This document shows, in pieces, positions 21,544 through 34,199 of a stretch of DNA of 40,758 nt. Under the pieces are notes generated by a model, which worked only from the letters and a program-made list of their open reading frames with translations, was not told the origin of the DNA and searched no databases. Within the stretch, counting starts at the first letter, position 1. Each line of letters begins with the position of its first letter. The translations under genes were made by a program, and so were the position numbers. The DNA is taken from positions 198,581 to 239,338 of the forward strand of contig NW_006766903.1 in the NCBI RefSeq assembly GCF_000275845.1, given 5' to 3'. The stretch is from Dichomitus squalens LYAD-421 SS1. Lineage: Eukaryota > Basidiomycota > Agaricomycetes > Polyporales > Polyporaceae.

Positions 21544-24500
21544 GCGACTCCTAAACATGTCTCAAACCACCTCCAGTCTCGAGTTACGCAAGAAACAACC
21601 TTCTACGGCGAGTATCAGCGAACTAGGTGCGTCCGGCGCAGCGCTATTCCGGGCTGTTCCTCGAGCCCTCGACTTCATACCTCTTGGATCCCGCAATGAT
21701 CAGCTGTTCAATCTTGCGAGCTTCTTTGACTCTGATCCTGGCAGCTAGTGACTGGATAGCGACGGGGACTATATGTCGTAAGAGGGAAGGTGTGGGAAGG
21801 ATTGTGAATCGGTGCGTAGGTTTGAGCGCAGCGTCATCGGATGTGTAGACAGAAAACGTGAGTTTTTTCCCTTGCATGTTTCCATGTGTATCTGACATCC
21901 TTCCTTCCCCGACTTTCTCCTTGTGTCACAAGACGCCGTCGATGTCGTTTACCAAACCGTCGGCGCACGCGAATCGCCCTGCAAACTTCATGTCGAACGC
22001 AGGGGGGGATGGACAAACCAAAAGCGAGACCTGTGAGTGCTTATGCGCCTCTCCTATGTTCCTGGGTGTTTGTCACGGTTTTGGCTCTTCCTACTCTGCC
22101 AATCGGTGCTATGTCGTCGAGTCTCTTCCATATGTGCCCGTAGTGCAGCACCGATTTGGATGGCAACGGGATCCTCACGCGGAACAATCGAAGACCAGTC
22201 TATTGCTGAATGATCCTGAGACTGTTTGATTGGCCTTCGGCATGGGCGCATAGCTGTACTCTTCGGCTTTACTACTCAATTTCTCGAGTTGGATATTGAC
22301 GGGTGTATGTGGCAATCTATATCAACACAAGAGCAGCCAGTGACACTTCTGTCCAACACAATGCAGCCGGGCTCTTTCTACGTTGGCAGACAGTCGTGGT
22401 ATCGAGATGTTCACATGCAATCGGCACGCACGCGGTCAGAGACTCTTCGGCAGCAGCCGTCGGAATCTCGACACCCGTGCCTGAGCGTCGTCTCCATTGT
22501 CGACATGCATCGCACAAGCATGTCCAGGCGAAGCTCCGGTGAGTACGGCCTCTATACTTTACGCGTTTTTGTTCCTGCCGTCCTCCAGGACAAACCCCTT
22601 TAGGAAATGCTCCTGGGTCGCGGCTGTCAGTCGCGAGCATTCGAATCGCCAGACGTACGGTCCGCAAAGCCTCGACAAGTCTTGGCGTTATCCCTTTCCT
22701 CGACCACAGCCAGACCAGTGTTCCGCAGGCATTCTCGCTACCAGATCTGATCACAGCACCTGCATAGTCTTCCTGACAGCCTGGGCGACAGTCAGAAGTC
22801 AGTGCGTCCTCTCTGTTTACGGCAGTCAGTTCTTCTATTGCATCCATGTCAGTAGAAGCAAAGCTAGGAGATAAGGGGTTGTCAGGACCGGCCGAGATTT
22901 GAGCCATGCTCTGAATAGAAATGCCCCTTCTAAACCTTGTCGATGCTCTAGACGTCGAAGCATGCCGCAACGGCAGCGCCGCCCGTATCGAGCTTCGTGC
23001 TACTTATATATCTACCGAGCGGGCCTTACGTCCATCTCTTCCAGCTGCTCTTTCGAAAGTCGCTGTGACATCTCCCTTTGCATTAGAGAGCGACAGGATG
23101 CGTCGTCTGCGCAAGGTCCGAGTGGCATCTGTCGATGCGACCCTTGGATCCCATTACTTATGTATCAGTGGCAGATGAAGGGAAGATCGTCTCACGCCCC
23201 TCGGACCGGGTATCTGTGCGTCACTTCATGACAGCGGCAATCGCTCAGCACGATACCTCCGCACCCTGGAGGCAGTGTCGTTGCCCATATCGACCTTAAC
23301 GTCCGGCTTCCGTCGTGCTGCCGATTGTTCTAGGTAAGTCACCAGGCTACCATTCTCGCACGATCGTCATCTCTCGGAATCTCGGTCGACTCGGGTGTAC
23401 GTGTCGACTCTTCTGTAGTTGGCGGAAGCAGGGCGGTCGCGACCGACCGACGCCGGCCTGGTACTCTTGATTGACATCCTGAATTCCGTCATCAGTCTCA
23501 AAGGTCCTTCGTAATCATGCGCAGACTACCTCTAGTCGACATTTTTCGGTCCTCTATCGCAGGAGAGTTGATCATACCGGTCGTGCGATGTTCTTCAGTG
23601 CTAACGAGATTCGCGCTAGAAGTGCTTGTTTTACGTTAGACTGGGAAGAGCAAATGGGCGACAAAGCTGCTCGACACTGAACAGAATCAGATGCTGGCAG
23701 TTTCCCATGGAATTGGAAGACTTACGGCAATCCTGCTGCGACCCAGATGATACAATTACTACGCATCCGTTGGTCGCAAGGCAGGGGCCGCGTGCGGCCC
23801 ACTTCAGTCAGATTACTCCCTGTGAGTCCTACTGCGATCTCATGTTCAGTCAGAGATTTGTTCTACTCATTCGCAATTTTGCCCCAGGGTTGAACATGCG
23901 TTCGACTCTAGCTCGTACAGTGGGCTCTCCTGCGTTTCTTCGCAGGGCATATCGAGATATAGGTGGTGTTCTCCACCAGTTGCTTCTATGATACATACGG
24001 ATCTCTGGTGAGAGGTCTCACACAAATGGGAGGAGCGGCCTTCAGTTTGCAATTACTCCGAGCCGATGAAGAGAAGGAGTCGCCGCCCGACCACATCATG
24101 ATGCCACTGACTTCGAGATGTCGTCTTGACTCTTGACGTTGCTTCTCGTCCTTCATGAGCACAAGGGTGCAGACTCATCAGAGTCAACGCAGCACTTGTA
24201 CTTCCACACGAGTTCCTAGTTCAGGTTGGAGACAGGGATGCAGGTAGGTGAACAATTGCCTAGGACTATGATGATTGTCGTCTTGTCCTCACTCCTACCG
24301 GTTGTCCATACCGAGTCCAAGAGGACTTGAGTAGGTGTGCTGGCAGTATGTTACACCGAAATAACGTCTTCAGAAGATCTGAGGGGAAGGAGCCCATCAG
24401 CCGATGCGCACGCCACGAAGGTGATCGAATATAAACATTGGACAAATACGAGCGCTTCTCGGATCGATGCTTCTTGTGGGATGCAATAACTGCTTCGACT

Positions 24501-24831
24501 GCCCTATATTTGCTCTGCTCCCATGAGGAAGGTCCCCGAGCGAAGTCGTGGGTAAACAAGGTCCACGGTGCGTTTTCTCCTGACTAGCATTCGACCAAGT
24601 TTATCATGAGACACATGGGTCAGGACCAATCAAGAACCGCGTTGGACGGCTTCTATCAAACGATGCGCGCACATTGCCGCGAACTTTGTATTGCCATAAG
24701 TCCCGCACATGTCGGGCGTCTCCATGCGCTCGATTTATTCTCATGGGGCCCATATAGACGTGATTGAGCTGGTCTCTTAGGCCTGCGCCAAAGTCCTCTT
24801 CTCTCCCAAAGGTCGTTTGGCCCCCGCAAAC
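21544..24831. other. Gene-poor interval, no supported gene
   Basis: Over 3 kb hold many overlapping short frames on both strands. A minus frame at 21644-21898 (reading IRVKEARKIEQLIIAGSKRY), a minus frame at 22317-22970 and a minus frame at 24266-24559 have protein-like composition. None shows a recognisable domain, a consistent intron pattern or a convincing start. This may be decayed coding DNA next to the transposon insertion, or simply intergenic sequence. Confidence 0.4.
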
Positions 24832-26225
24832 ATGTCAGCCGAGGATTCATTCCCTCTGCCGAGAGCTGAAGTACGTGACTCAAACACCCAGGATTCAACA
24901 TGCGCTTATCTCCGTTGCTTGCAGCTCATTGCGTTGTTTCTCGAGTCGCTGCTCTTTGGTGCCTTCGCGGTGCTGTACAGCATATCAATATGGATTCTCT
25001 TGTATCGTGAGAAGCACCATGGTCGTTCCAAAGTGCACAAGTGGATGTTCGCGACGGCAACGACCATGTTCGTCCTCGCGCTTGCAGTGAGTAGCCTGTC
25101 AGTAACGTTACCTCCTTTCCCGACCCAAACGTTTGCAGCATCTGTGCTTCGACGTCCAAAGGGCAATCGAGGGCTTCATTGCGAATGGTGGTACACCCTC
25201 CGGTACTGCCGATTTCTACAACCGATTGAGTAACCCAACGCACGTTGCAAAGTCGGCCATCTATATCACACAGACGCTGGTAGGGGACGCCTTTGTCGTA
25301 CGTGCCCGCTATCTTTCTCAGTTGATACCAGCTCATGGTCATCTATAGACATATCGGTTGTACGTTGTGTTCAACCGCAACCCGTGGATTCTCGTCCTGC
25401 CTCTTTCGCTCTTGGTTGGCACCGGAAGTAAGCGTTCATTGCCATGACTGGGTATAAGGCGGACTAAAGATTTCTGCCGACCTAGTCGCCGGATACGGCA
25501 TCTGTGTCGTGCTGACGCAGATCAAAGGATCCGGCGCTATCTTTTCACGCAATCTCGTTCCTTGGATAACTTCGTTCTTCTCCCTTTCTTTGACAACAAA
25601 TGTAATCACAACGAGTGAGGGCGCACCGATTTCCTTCCTATGTCGTTTGTCTCGTGCGCTCTAGATTGATCTGTTGCAACGTTTCTAGCACTCATATCTG
25701 GACGCATCATGTGGTCCAACTACAGGGTCCGGAGATACCGCGCAGGCTACGCAGCTGTGACACATTGGGGCGTAGTTGAAACCATCGTCCAATCCGCAGC
25801 CATCTACTCTGCTGCGCTCGTCTCCCTGCTTGCCACGTATGTCTCCGGCTCAAATGCCCAGTACGTCTGCCTTGACTCCCTGCAACCTCTCATTGTAAGT
25901 ACATTCCCTTCTGTTCTGCGGAATGATCACACGTCAAGCTGAACTGTGCATACGTCAGGGCATCGTATTTACGCTGATCATCATCCGCGTCGGCCTCAAC
26001 GATACTACGAGCGAGCACTCGAAGGGACACATGGCGGATTCTCGAATTACCACGACTGCTCCAGTGCTTCCTCCTAACGGAGCGGGCTATCCTTTGCGGC
26101 CGCTTGCTATCAGTGTATCCGTGTCAAGGACGCACGATCGGACGAGCTTCGAGGGATTCGACCGGAAGGAAGCAGCCGTCACCAAGGATTCGGATATCGA
26201 GAGCGGACATGGTAGCACTCCATGA
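24832..26225 (+). CDS. Seven-transmembrane integral membrane protein (paralog of the 1225-2654 gene)
   Basis: The start is ATG 24832 (MSAEDSFPLPRAE) and the stop is TGA at 26223-26225. Seven exons joined in frame give about 360 residues. Helices visible in order are SLLFGAFAVLYSISIWIL, FATATTMFVLALA, YITQTLVGDAFV, WILVLPLSLLVG, FFSLSLTTNVITT, IYSAALVSLLATYV and GIVFTLIIIRV. A polar tail of about 85 residues follows. Between helices 3 and 4 is TYRLYVVFNRN, the family signature also seen as IYRLYRVYSRH in the paralog. Exon boundaries fall at equivalent places in both genes, but here every donor is GT. The family is abundant in Agaricomycetes and uncharacterised. No disabling lesion was seen. 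Confidence 0.8.
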
Positions 26226-26970
26226 ACGCTCTAGCCTATGTCCGATGGGGTGGACTCGGGCTCGAAGAATGACTCGACTTGTCATGCAGAGTACGTGATG
26301 TACATGTGCGATGGCAGCTAGTTGCGGTGTATTTGTCCATTTCCTTTCGTTGCTTGTTAAGCATATACTCTACGCCAAGGATGACGGCCGCATGTCTCCA
26401 CTGTAGTTGTCTGTACCTGTGTTGACTTGTGTATGTATGGAGGAATGGTCCCACTTTTGCGCGCTACACTGTGCCATGGCGGATTGCTTTGGGAGCTTAG
26501 TCGATATTTTCTTGGTCAACCCACTTACATGGCAATTGGCAAGATGGCGGAGCGATCCGAGGCGTGTGACTTCAGAGGAAGTTCGCCTGCCTCAGAGGGT
26601 TTCTCAGGTTCTTCTGCGTGTCCAGGCGTGGGTTGAAATTTCAAGTTGACTGTCGGATCTTTTCTCTACCTTTCAGTTTGACAAGATAGAGGACGCCCGT
26701 TGCAACACACGTTGGTCCAAAGTATGCCTTAGCTTTTCAACTGCATGCATAGCATAGAAGGAATGAGGTCCTACAATATCACACATCAGGCAATCAAGGT
26801 CTCCATCGATGTGTAGCGTTCTGGAGTTGGAATGGAAGTCAATCAGACATAGACCAACCGACAGCGGCGCTGGCGTATAACGACCGTTGTATCTCCCAGA
26901 CGTCAAATAAGCACGGCGCCCAGTGTCCAACGGTCCTATATCATGACAGCGTCGGTTGAGCAGCGAAGCG
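26226..26970. other. Intergenic, nothing recognised
   Basis: The stretch lies between two plus-strand genes and so holds one 3' end and one promoter. Short overlapping frames only; no TATA box, repeat or RNA gene was recognised. Confidence 0.45.
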
Positions 26971-27802
26971 ATGTCCCATAGCACAATGCTGCCTCTCATC
27001 CCATTCCTGACTACCCCTCTGCTGAAGGTCCCTCTGCTAGCAGGACACGCCATGTGCACATACTGGAGTATGACGCCTCCTAGGGGCGCCGCACCTGCGG
27101 TAGAGCAGAAGACCAGAGGGGAGCCTCAGCCGGACTTCATGTCCACGCGATTTGCGTGGATCTTGAAGTACTGCACCTCGGCCACTAAGGTACGTCTGTC
27201 TGCTACTTTGCCTCACATTTGTCGCAGACAGTATTCAAACGGGCTCACACCAGATCATGATGTGTGGAATCGCCGCTGCCGAAGTCGCGGTCCTTCTCGC
27301 TCAGTACTACCCGGCGTCGGAATGGAGTCGGGCCGTCTCTCGTTTCCTTCCCATCCCAGGACCCTCTGCACTACGCATTAACGTCGCAAGCACGATAGCG
27401 TCTCTCCTTGGAGTAACCGGAGGGCTGATTCGCATGTGGTGCTTCCGCACCCTCGGACGGTTCTTCACTTGGGAGATTACTGTGAGGGAGAAGCATGAGC
27501 TCATCACCAACGGGCCGTACTCGTTCGTGCGTCATCCGAGCTACACTGGGAGTACCATGGTGACAGCAGGGAATATTCTGCTGTTGACTACTGGCGGCTC
27601 ATACTTTACCGAGGCGGGGTTGTGGGACACTATCGCGGGGAGAGCGGCAGGGGCGTTGTTCATCGGGTGGAGGACGCGGGTGATTTGTCAACTGCTTGGG
27701 AGAATTAGGAGGGAAGATCGATTGCTGCAAAAAGAGTTTGGACCTCGATGGGACGACTGGGCTAGGCGGACACCGTACCGTCTGATACCGTTGGTTTATT
27801 GA
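26971..27802 (+). CDS. Isoprenylcysteine carboxyl methyltransferase-like membrane methyltransferase
   Basis: Two exons (26971-27189 and 27254-27802) give 255 residues; the in-frame ATG at 26986 would shorten this by five. The N-terminal half has hydrophobic segments (PLIPFLTTPLLKVPLLAGHA, AAAEVAVLLAQYYP, VASTIASLLGVTGGLIRMW). The C-terminal half carries the family core GRFFTWEITVREKHELITNG, then PYSFVRHPSYTG with the His-Pro pair typical of ICMT/PEMT-type SAM-dependent methyltransferases. It ends with RIRREDRLLQKEFG..WDDWA..TPYRLIP. Canonical ICMT methylates the C-terminal prenylcysteine of CaaX proteins in the ER. Basidiomycetes carry several divergent paralogs, and this may be one acting on another substrate. 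The reading frame is intact. Confidence 0.85.
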
Positions 27803-29265
27803 ATTTGTACCGGAATGCTGTTGAGTTGGCACCATCAGTACTGTAGGCTGTCGGGCGCTTCTGTGAGCGAATGCGCTCGGTTATCTCCGCTATCGATGAA
27901 GTTTTGCCGCCCGCTCTTTCACTGAGACATCTCGGTGCGTTTCTGTCACCCCGAACAACAACCGTGACCGATTACAAGTTCTAGCTATAGGATGGTGTCG
28001 TGTCGGGAACCATGCTCCGTTTCTATTGCTGTCTACTCTGCGCCAGATCCACCGAATTCGCAGACTTGTTCGCCTCTGTCAGTGCGATGCACGCGTTGAA
28101 TGCCCCATTGTACATCTGTCCTAGGCTCCTCTAGACCTGCGCTACCTGCTCCCCCGAACTACTCGTGACCACAGGCAGAATGTGAATATAACTGCGTATA
28201 TATTATTAAGCTCTAGTGCTTACTCAGTCCAGTAGCTAACTAAGGTGTCAGGAGATATCTTTCGATGAAGTCACTGCGACACCCATCTCTCCCACAACTA
28301 TCGTATCAATGGCATCGAAATGGAAGCCCTCTCAAGCACTCTCAATCTTGACTTATTGCTACAGTTACAAAATATTCTGATATTGATATAGCAGAACTGA
28401 GTCCCTTATACCCTTACCTTTCCAGACCGTCGGTGCCGTCAATCCTCACAGATACACTGCCCATATTGCCAGAAATCTCGTATGCATGCTTTCACCTGCA
28501 CGGTCGCATCATGAACCGATGGAGGCGTTGCAATGGAACAGTAGAACGACTAGGCGCATCGGACGTAAAGAAGTGCTTCACATCACAAGCACGTCCTACG
28601 TCGAGGTATGTCGGTATGTACTTCCGAGTCTTCATTGCTTCTCCATGCACATCCTGCGCCAACCGGGATCTGTGCATGGAGGCATTGCACCTGATGACAC
28701 AGATATGGCAGCAAATTATGACTTGTCATCCCGGGATACTCACTTCATGGGACGATACCATCGACGAACGGGCATCGTCTTCCAACCTGATCAAAGACTG
28801 TTCGCGAGCCGAGTTTTGACCCCGTACAGAAACGGAGACTATGGTGTCAACGCCTACCGTCTTTTTTTGATTAGTATGCTCCGCGCTGATGCAGTCCACT
28901 TGGCTTTGAAGTCGGCTTGTCGTTTGCATGATGTCATTCAAAGAACGGGTTAGCGCTCGATGCGCCCAGTCATTTTAAGTACGCATCACCTACTCGCGTC
29001 AAGCCATCGTGTCTTCTATGTCTTCGCACCAGGATTCTTTTGCACTGAGGTTAAGACGCTATACGGCCCGATATCTGGGTCCGCAGCCTCCGCTCGTTGT
29101 TCTGCTGCGGTAGCCAACTCCAAACAAGGATGGAAAACGTGTTGGCACACGCAGCTAGAACGTGGCCACCGTATCGTATAGCATCGATACGCTATTCTTC
29201 CTTGGCGACAGAACACTACCATATCACACCCAGTTGCCTTCCACCACATCGTCTGAATCAGCTAT
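27803..29265. other. Intergenic, one unrecognised frame
   Basis: The part 28200-28430 is AT-rich. A plus-strand frame from ATG 28486 to 28953 (155 codons) reads HILRQPGSVHGGIAPDD and further, but I recognise no domain, and it overlaps another open frame of similar length. No RNA gene or repeat was recognised. Confidence 0.4.
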
Positions 29266-30331
29266 ATGAGAGACGTGGACTCCTCTGAGAACATATCTAA
29301 CGGCATAATGTCTCCGACCCTCAACTTCAGACCTCATGAGCGGTTCTGGTTCGACGATGGGAACATCATCCTCGTCGCTCGAGATGTGGGGTTCAAGATC
29401 TATCGAGGTCTCCTTGCTATAAACTCCACCGTATTCTCAGATATGCTTGCGTCGTCGAGTGCAAGCAAGGATGACATCCATGATGGGTGCCCCATCGTCA
29501 CCCTTTCCGAAACGCCCCAAGAATGGGCCCATTTCCTCGCGGTGTTCATACCTACCCCCAACAAGCTGTAAGTAGTGACTCTTGTTTTTCACATGAAGTA
29601 TCTAGCTAACAATTTTGAGTAGCTTCAGCTTCTGCCGTCGGGAGGGGGATCCAAAGTACTCCTTCGATCAAATATCCGCCATGGTCCGCCTCGCGCACAA
29701 GTACGGCGTCCAGGCAGTACAGGATCAGGCTATATTCTGTCTCCGTCAGTCTTACTACACCAATAGCTCAGATCTCTACATCGAGGAAGGAACAAAAGGC
29801 GGCGACATCGATATCAAGCTTGTCCATGCCATAGGTGTTGTCAACCTCGCTAGACTGACAGGCACTACGTCTATCCTGCCTGTCGCCTTGTACGACTGTT
29901 GTCGCATGGGGGAGAAGCTACTTGATGGGTGGACGAGGGACGATGGCGAGGTGGAGTACCTCTCGGTCGCAGATGCGAAGCTATGTTTCATGGCACGGGA
30001 GCGCCTGGCGGTGGAAGGGTACAAGCGGTTCATCAAGATCTTCGACGCGCGGAGCCAGAACTGCAAGACCCACCACGACTGTCCTCCCCGGCTACGCGAA
30101 TTCATCTCTTCGGTCGCGCGAGACACCTGGTCCATCCCCCTCCGTCCATTGACCGCCCTGGCGGATTACAAGAGCGACATACCGGCGATCATTAAAGCCC
30201 GCAATGTCTGCTCGGAGTGCGGAAAGGAGCTGAAGAAGCGAAGTGATGCAGAGAGGGAGAAGATATGGAAGAGGCTACCCGAAATCTTTGGGATCGTAGT
30301 TCCAGACTGGAACGGTGCGCCGCCGGAGTAG
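29266..30331 (+). CDS. BTB/POZ domain protein (tandem copy 1, intact)
   Basis: Two exons (29266-29567 and 29623-30331, intron 55 bp) give 336 residues. The N-terminal BTB fold is seen in ERFWFDDGNIILVARDVGFK followed by IYRGLLAINSTVFSDML, DGCPIVTLSETPQEWAHFL, and KYSFDQISAMVRLAHKYGV, the helix after the domain. The C-terminal part has a CxxC pair (NVCSECGKEL) and ends in WKRLPEIFGIVVPDWN. BTB domains dimerise or bind Cullin-3, but the role of this large Agaricomycete family is unknown. Nothing suggests a membrane or secreted protein. A diverged copy follows 440 bp downstream on the same strand, showing tandem duplication. Confidence 0.9.
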
Positions 30332-30771
30332 CTCTCGGCTGAGTGAGTGTGAAGCACTCCGTCTAGACATTAACGAGCTGACTACAGGTCGTTTGAAAAG
30401 CTGTATTCCAGCTTGGTTTCATATGACTCGCGTCCTGTTTGGAATAGTATAGTTAGGCACTCGTATATGTTGCCTTGCAGATCCAATGCTCGAAGAACAC
30501 CCTATAAACATCAAAGCCGTCCGTTTATTGTCGAATTGATGTCTATTGCCACAGTCAATATGCATTCAAAATCGTCTTCTTCTGAGGTTGATGTGAACGT
30601 CACATCAACCAGCTCTACTTCTATGCACGCTCGGCCGCGGTATGTGTGAAGATACTGGAGGGACACGTGCTGGGAAGAACCTTGCTTCTCGGATGGATTG
30701 ACGCCTTTAGATGCAGACATGGCTGCTGCGGTAGCCAACATCCTCGACTAGCGGCTTCATATCTATTCTGA
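30332..30771. other. Spacer between the tandem BTB genes
   Basis: This is non-coding, with no recognised element. It holds the 3' end of copy 1 and the promoter region of copy 2. Confidence 0.5.
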
Positions 30772-31847
30772 ATGTTCTCCAACAAACCTGCCTCGGAAAA
30801 CGAGTCTCATCCAGGACCATCGCTCGACCACATAAGCTTTGAGCATCACGAGTACTTCTGGTTCGACGACGGGAACATCATCCTTCTCGCAGAAGGTCGG
30901 ACCGTTGGGTTCAAAGTCTTTGCGGGAATCCTCTCCCGGAGGTCTAGCGTTCTCAAAAACATGTTCGCTGATGCAAGTGCACGAGAGGATGAGACCCTCG
31001 ATGAGTGTCCCATCATACCCATTTACGACCCGGCGCCCATGGCGCTGGCACATTTCCTTGCGGTTCTCATACCACCTTCCCTCATGCTGTGGGTATTTTG
31101 CGCATGCGAGAATGTGGTGTGTTCTGATACAGTCACAGCTTCCAACGCCGTGCAGAGGAGCCACAGTACTCCTTCGACCAGGTCTCCGCACTCGTTCGTC
31201 TTGCTCACAAGTATGGCGTGCAGGACGTTCTCGACAGATCTCTCCGCGCTCTCCAGGACGCTCGTTACACCAAGGATTTCTCTCGATACCTGGAGCTCGA
31301 ATTAGATCCTACGGAGTGCGATGTGAAGATCTCACCTGTCCATGCGATTGGTGCCGTCAATCTCGCCCAACTGACACAAACCTCCGCACTCTTACCCCTT
31401 GCGCTATACGATTGCTGTCAATACGGAGGAGACGTCCTTGACGGGTGGAGACGGGACGATGGCGAAGTGGAATACCTGTCTAGAGAAGACTAGAAGTTGT
31501 GCTTCAACGCACAGGTACACCTCGCCGTCGCAGGCCACATGCGCTTTATACAGATCTTTAAAGAGCCGAGCCCTCAATGCCGCTCTCCGCCATGCCGCTC
31601 TACGATGCAAGGAGACGTGAGGCAAACCTCGGAGATTCCTACATCATGTCCCCTCTTATTCGACTACCGAAACTTCATCAACTCGCATTACGACGTCGGC
31701 CAGTTATGCTTGAAGTGCAGGGAAGATCTGCTGGGGAGAAACATGAGCGGAATAAGGGATGCGTGGAACAGGCTCCCGGAGATACTAGGAATAGTCGTCG
31801 AAGGGTGGAAGGTGGATGCGCACTCGCCATTGGTTCCAGATGTGTAA
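30772..31847 (+). pseudogene. BTB/POZ domain protein (tandem copy 2) with an in-frame TAG
   Basis: Exon 1 is 30772-31088 and exon 2 is 31139-31847, with an intron of 50 bp. The frame aligns along its length with copy 1: EYFWFDDGNIILLAEGRTVG, YSFDQVSALVRLAHKYGVQD, VHAIGAVNLAQLTQTS, DGWRRDDGEVEYLS and AWNRLPEILGIVVEGW. TAG at 31491-31493 replaces a codon corresponding to Ala in SVADAKLCF of copy 1. The frame stays open and conserved for another 117 codons to TAA 31845-31847. Exon 2 has exactly the same length as in copy 1 (709 nt), so there is no net frameshift. The TAG removes the C-terminal third but leaves the BTB domain. It is either a recently inactivated gene, a truncated functional protein, or a sequencing error. 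Confidence 0.8.
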
Positions 31848-32664
31848 CGGAATGAGGCGTGAGTGAATTGTATGAATCCTTCAAGTCATCATCATATTGA
31901 TTCCTGATCTCACCTCATTCTACGCCTTGTTACGACAATCAGTTCACATTTCCTGATATGACTTTGATTCCTATGGACATTATTTCTCGTAGCTATGGGT
32001 GCACTACCTACCATACTATCTGTCAAACTTCAAGTATCTGCCTCCGGATCACTCTCATCCTCAAACGTCATCCCACAGCTCCTTCAGTTCATTCACAAAT
32101 CTCACTGGCAACCTCCTCCACACCCCCCATCCCTCGCTCGCCTCGCCCCTGACACAGCACGAGGCACGCCCCAAGTCGCTCTCTTCGATGTCATGGAGGA
32201 TAAACTTCTGTCGCATACTCTTGCGCAATGCACGGATCCTGCAGCCCTCGCTGGCGTCATCGTAAAGACGCGCTTGATCAATGTGCATAGTTGGTGCGCT
32301 ACTGGCCGCGGACGCGCAGCGACTCGGAGGCAGCCTGAGTTTGAGATCGTCCCGTCGCGCGCACGCCATTGAGGTTGAGGGCGTGGCATAGAACATCGAG
32401 CGCCCACAGTCAGACGCTCAAAGCCACTCTCCCATTAGCCGACACGTCAGCAAGGTCGAGCGGCATATCGGGCTTCTCCGAGCGTCCGCCGTCCGCAAAG
32501 CCCACACACATCGTTTGCTTATGATCCATCGCCTACGGTACTAGAGCCCAAGTACATCATGTTCCATCTGACCAGCTCACCAATGTAGTGTCCCAGTGTA
32601 TGGCAGATAGCCAAGATCAACACGGCAAATCCCATTCTTGATCCACAACCATCTCTCCGCAGAC
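31848..32664. other. Intergenic between convergent genes, nothing supported
   Basis: Frames on both strands (for example minus 32061-32396) overlap each other and resemble no known family. A short hydrophobic stretch on the minus strand near 32575-32650 (reading GFAVLILAICHTLGHYIG) could be a remnant of a membrane protein, but has no context. Confidence 0.4.
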
Positions 32665-34199
32665 TCATGCACCTCCGGAGCCCGCTTGATACTGGCCCAA
32701 TGGCAACTTGCTGAGTTCAAATAACCTTTTCATTGTGTCTGCCCTCTCTTCTTCATATCCCCTCCGCGGCTTCTCCCCTTTGACATACAGAAACCACTGG
32801 GGCGCAGGGCTGAGAGTGTCGTATGCTCCATCGTCGTCACTTGACTTCGTGATCGTCGCCGCAACGTGACCCGAAACCATCTTGCAGTCGAACGTCTGTC
32901 CGTTGTCGTCGACCAGGACATCGACATCGCCATATCCGTGGGGGATGCGCTTCATATCAAGTTCAAAGTACGATATGCCGTCAAGAGTGTAGTCATCTTG
33001 TACCGAGCAGCCGTGAGCCATATCGCCGGTGTCTGAAGGCATCAAGTCACTTACCTGGATTTACTGTGCTTCTCGAAGACTGAGGGCCGGCCAGCCGAGA
33101 GCGGACTAGCCATTTCCCGTCCTGATCCCACACACAGAACGCTGTGATCCATCCGGAAAGCAGGTCCAGACCACAGATCCGGTTGTTCTGGCTCACGACG
33201 TGCTCCCAGAAAGGTATGTCAGGCTTTCCGTCAAACGCCTCCACAATACGGCGCAGAATAGGGCGAAGCATGGCCGCCCATTGTTAGGGCTCCTCTCCCA
33301 GCTCTTGGACACGGTCAAGGCGCTTGTACAGCCTCTCCCAGTCAGCCTTCTCTCCTTCGAGAGTAACCGAAGGAATGCCACAGGTTATCCTCGCCCCATA
33401 GGAGAAGTATCTGCCAGCCGGAAACATGAGTCAGCTGCGTGGTGTCACGCGAAGACTGATAAACCCACGCCTGCAGTGTTGTCATGAGGAGAATGGAGCA
33501 GATTGTGGTATCATTTGCCGACGACGTTATAAAATCAGGGAGAATCCATTCGACCAAGGTCTTGTCGACAACCTGCGGATGTGAACTGTCACCAGCATGC
33601 CACAAGTTGGTCTCATGCAGACGTACATGCTGATGAATCTGATCAGACATCTGTCTGGCCAATCTTCCAAAATCAACCGTGTAACGGGTGCCGACTGCAT
33701 AGACCCAAAGCTCCTTCTTTCCCTCGTGCGCGACGAAATATTCCCGCAGCTCATCGGCGTGCTTATTGACACTTGAGTGAACGGTAGTTGAATGCAGATC
33801 GTGACATTCAGATTGTGTATGAAACGGTAAAACTTACTAGAAACTGAGCTGTGAAAGGATTGCAATCCAGACGTCGTCTGGCCTGCAGATGAGTCAGGTT
33901 TGGTCAGCATACGTGCCCTGAACATCAGCGATATGCTGTCGTACTGACCGAATCTTGAGGTGATGGTGTCTTCCATGGGCCTCAACGACCGTATGAACAA
34001 ACCCGTTCGTCTCCGGTTTCAAAGTTGGGAGCGCAGAGTTCGTCACGGATGACTGAAGAACCTCCCCGCTTTCCTTCCACTGCTTGTAACAGGATTGTTT
34101 CAGGAAATTTTCCACAGCGTCTTCCGACCGGCCTTGCTTATAGCCAGCAAGAGCAATAACATTCGCATCGTGCTTTGCAATTTGGAGGGTCACTGGCAT
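32665..34199 (-). pseudogene. DUF4419 domain protein with frameshift and stop
   Basis: From ATG 34199 (MPVTLQIAKHDANVIALAG) several exons follow the DUF4419 pattern: NGFVHTVVEAHGRHHHLKIR, PDDVWIAILSQLSFYVNKHA, LREYFVAHEGKKEL, DFGRLARQMSDQI, LPDFITSSANDTTICSILLM, then ARITCGIPSVTLEGE. At about 33345-33355 the frame shifts, and the conserved continuation KADWERLYKRLDRVQELGEE lies in another frame, as if two bases were lost. TAA (33284-33286) then interrupts before QWAAMLRPILRR. Downstream the family sequence resumes (IPFWEHVVSQNN, LLSGWITAFCVWDQDGKW) to TGA at 32665-32667. The function of DUF4419 proteins is unknown. Two separate lesions in conserved sequence make an error less likely than real inactivation. 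Confidence 0.8.

Noticed and set aside
31491..31493. Programmed readthrough or recoding of the BTB TAG
   Set aside because: The following context (AAG) is not a known strong readthrough signal and no recoding structure was seen. A simple nonsense mutation is the more economical reading.
30772..34199. Repeat-induced point mutation as the cause of the two pseudogenes
   Set aside because: The stops could be C-to-T changes, but the surrounding sequence is not AT-enriched or densely mutated, and one case involves a frameshift.
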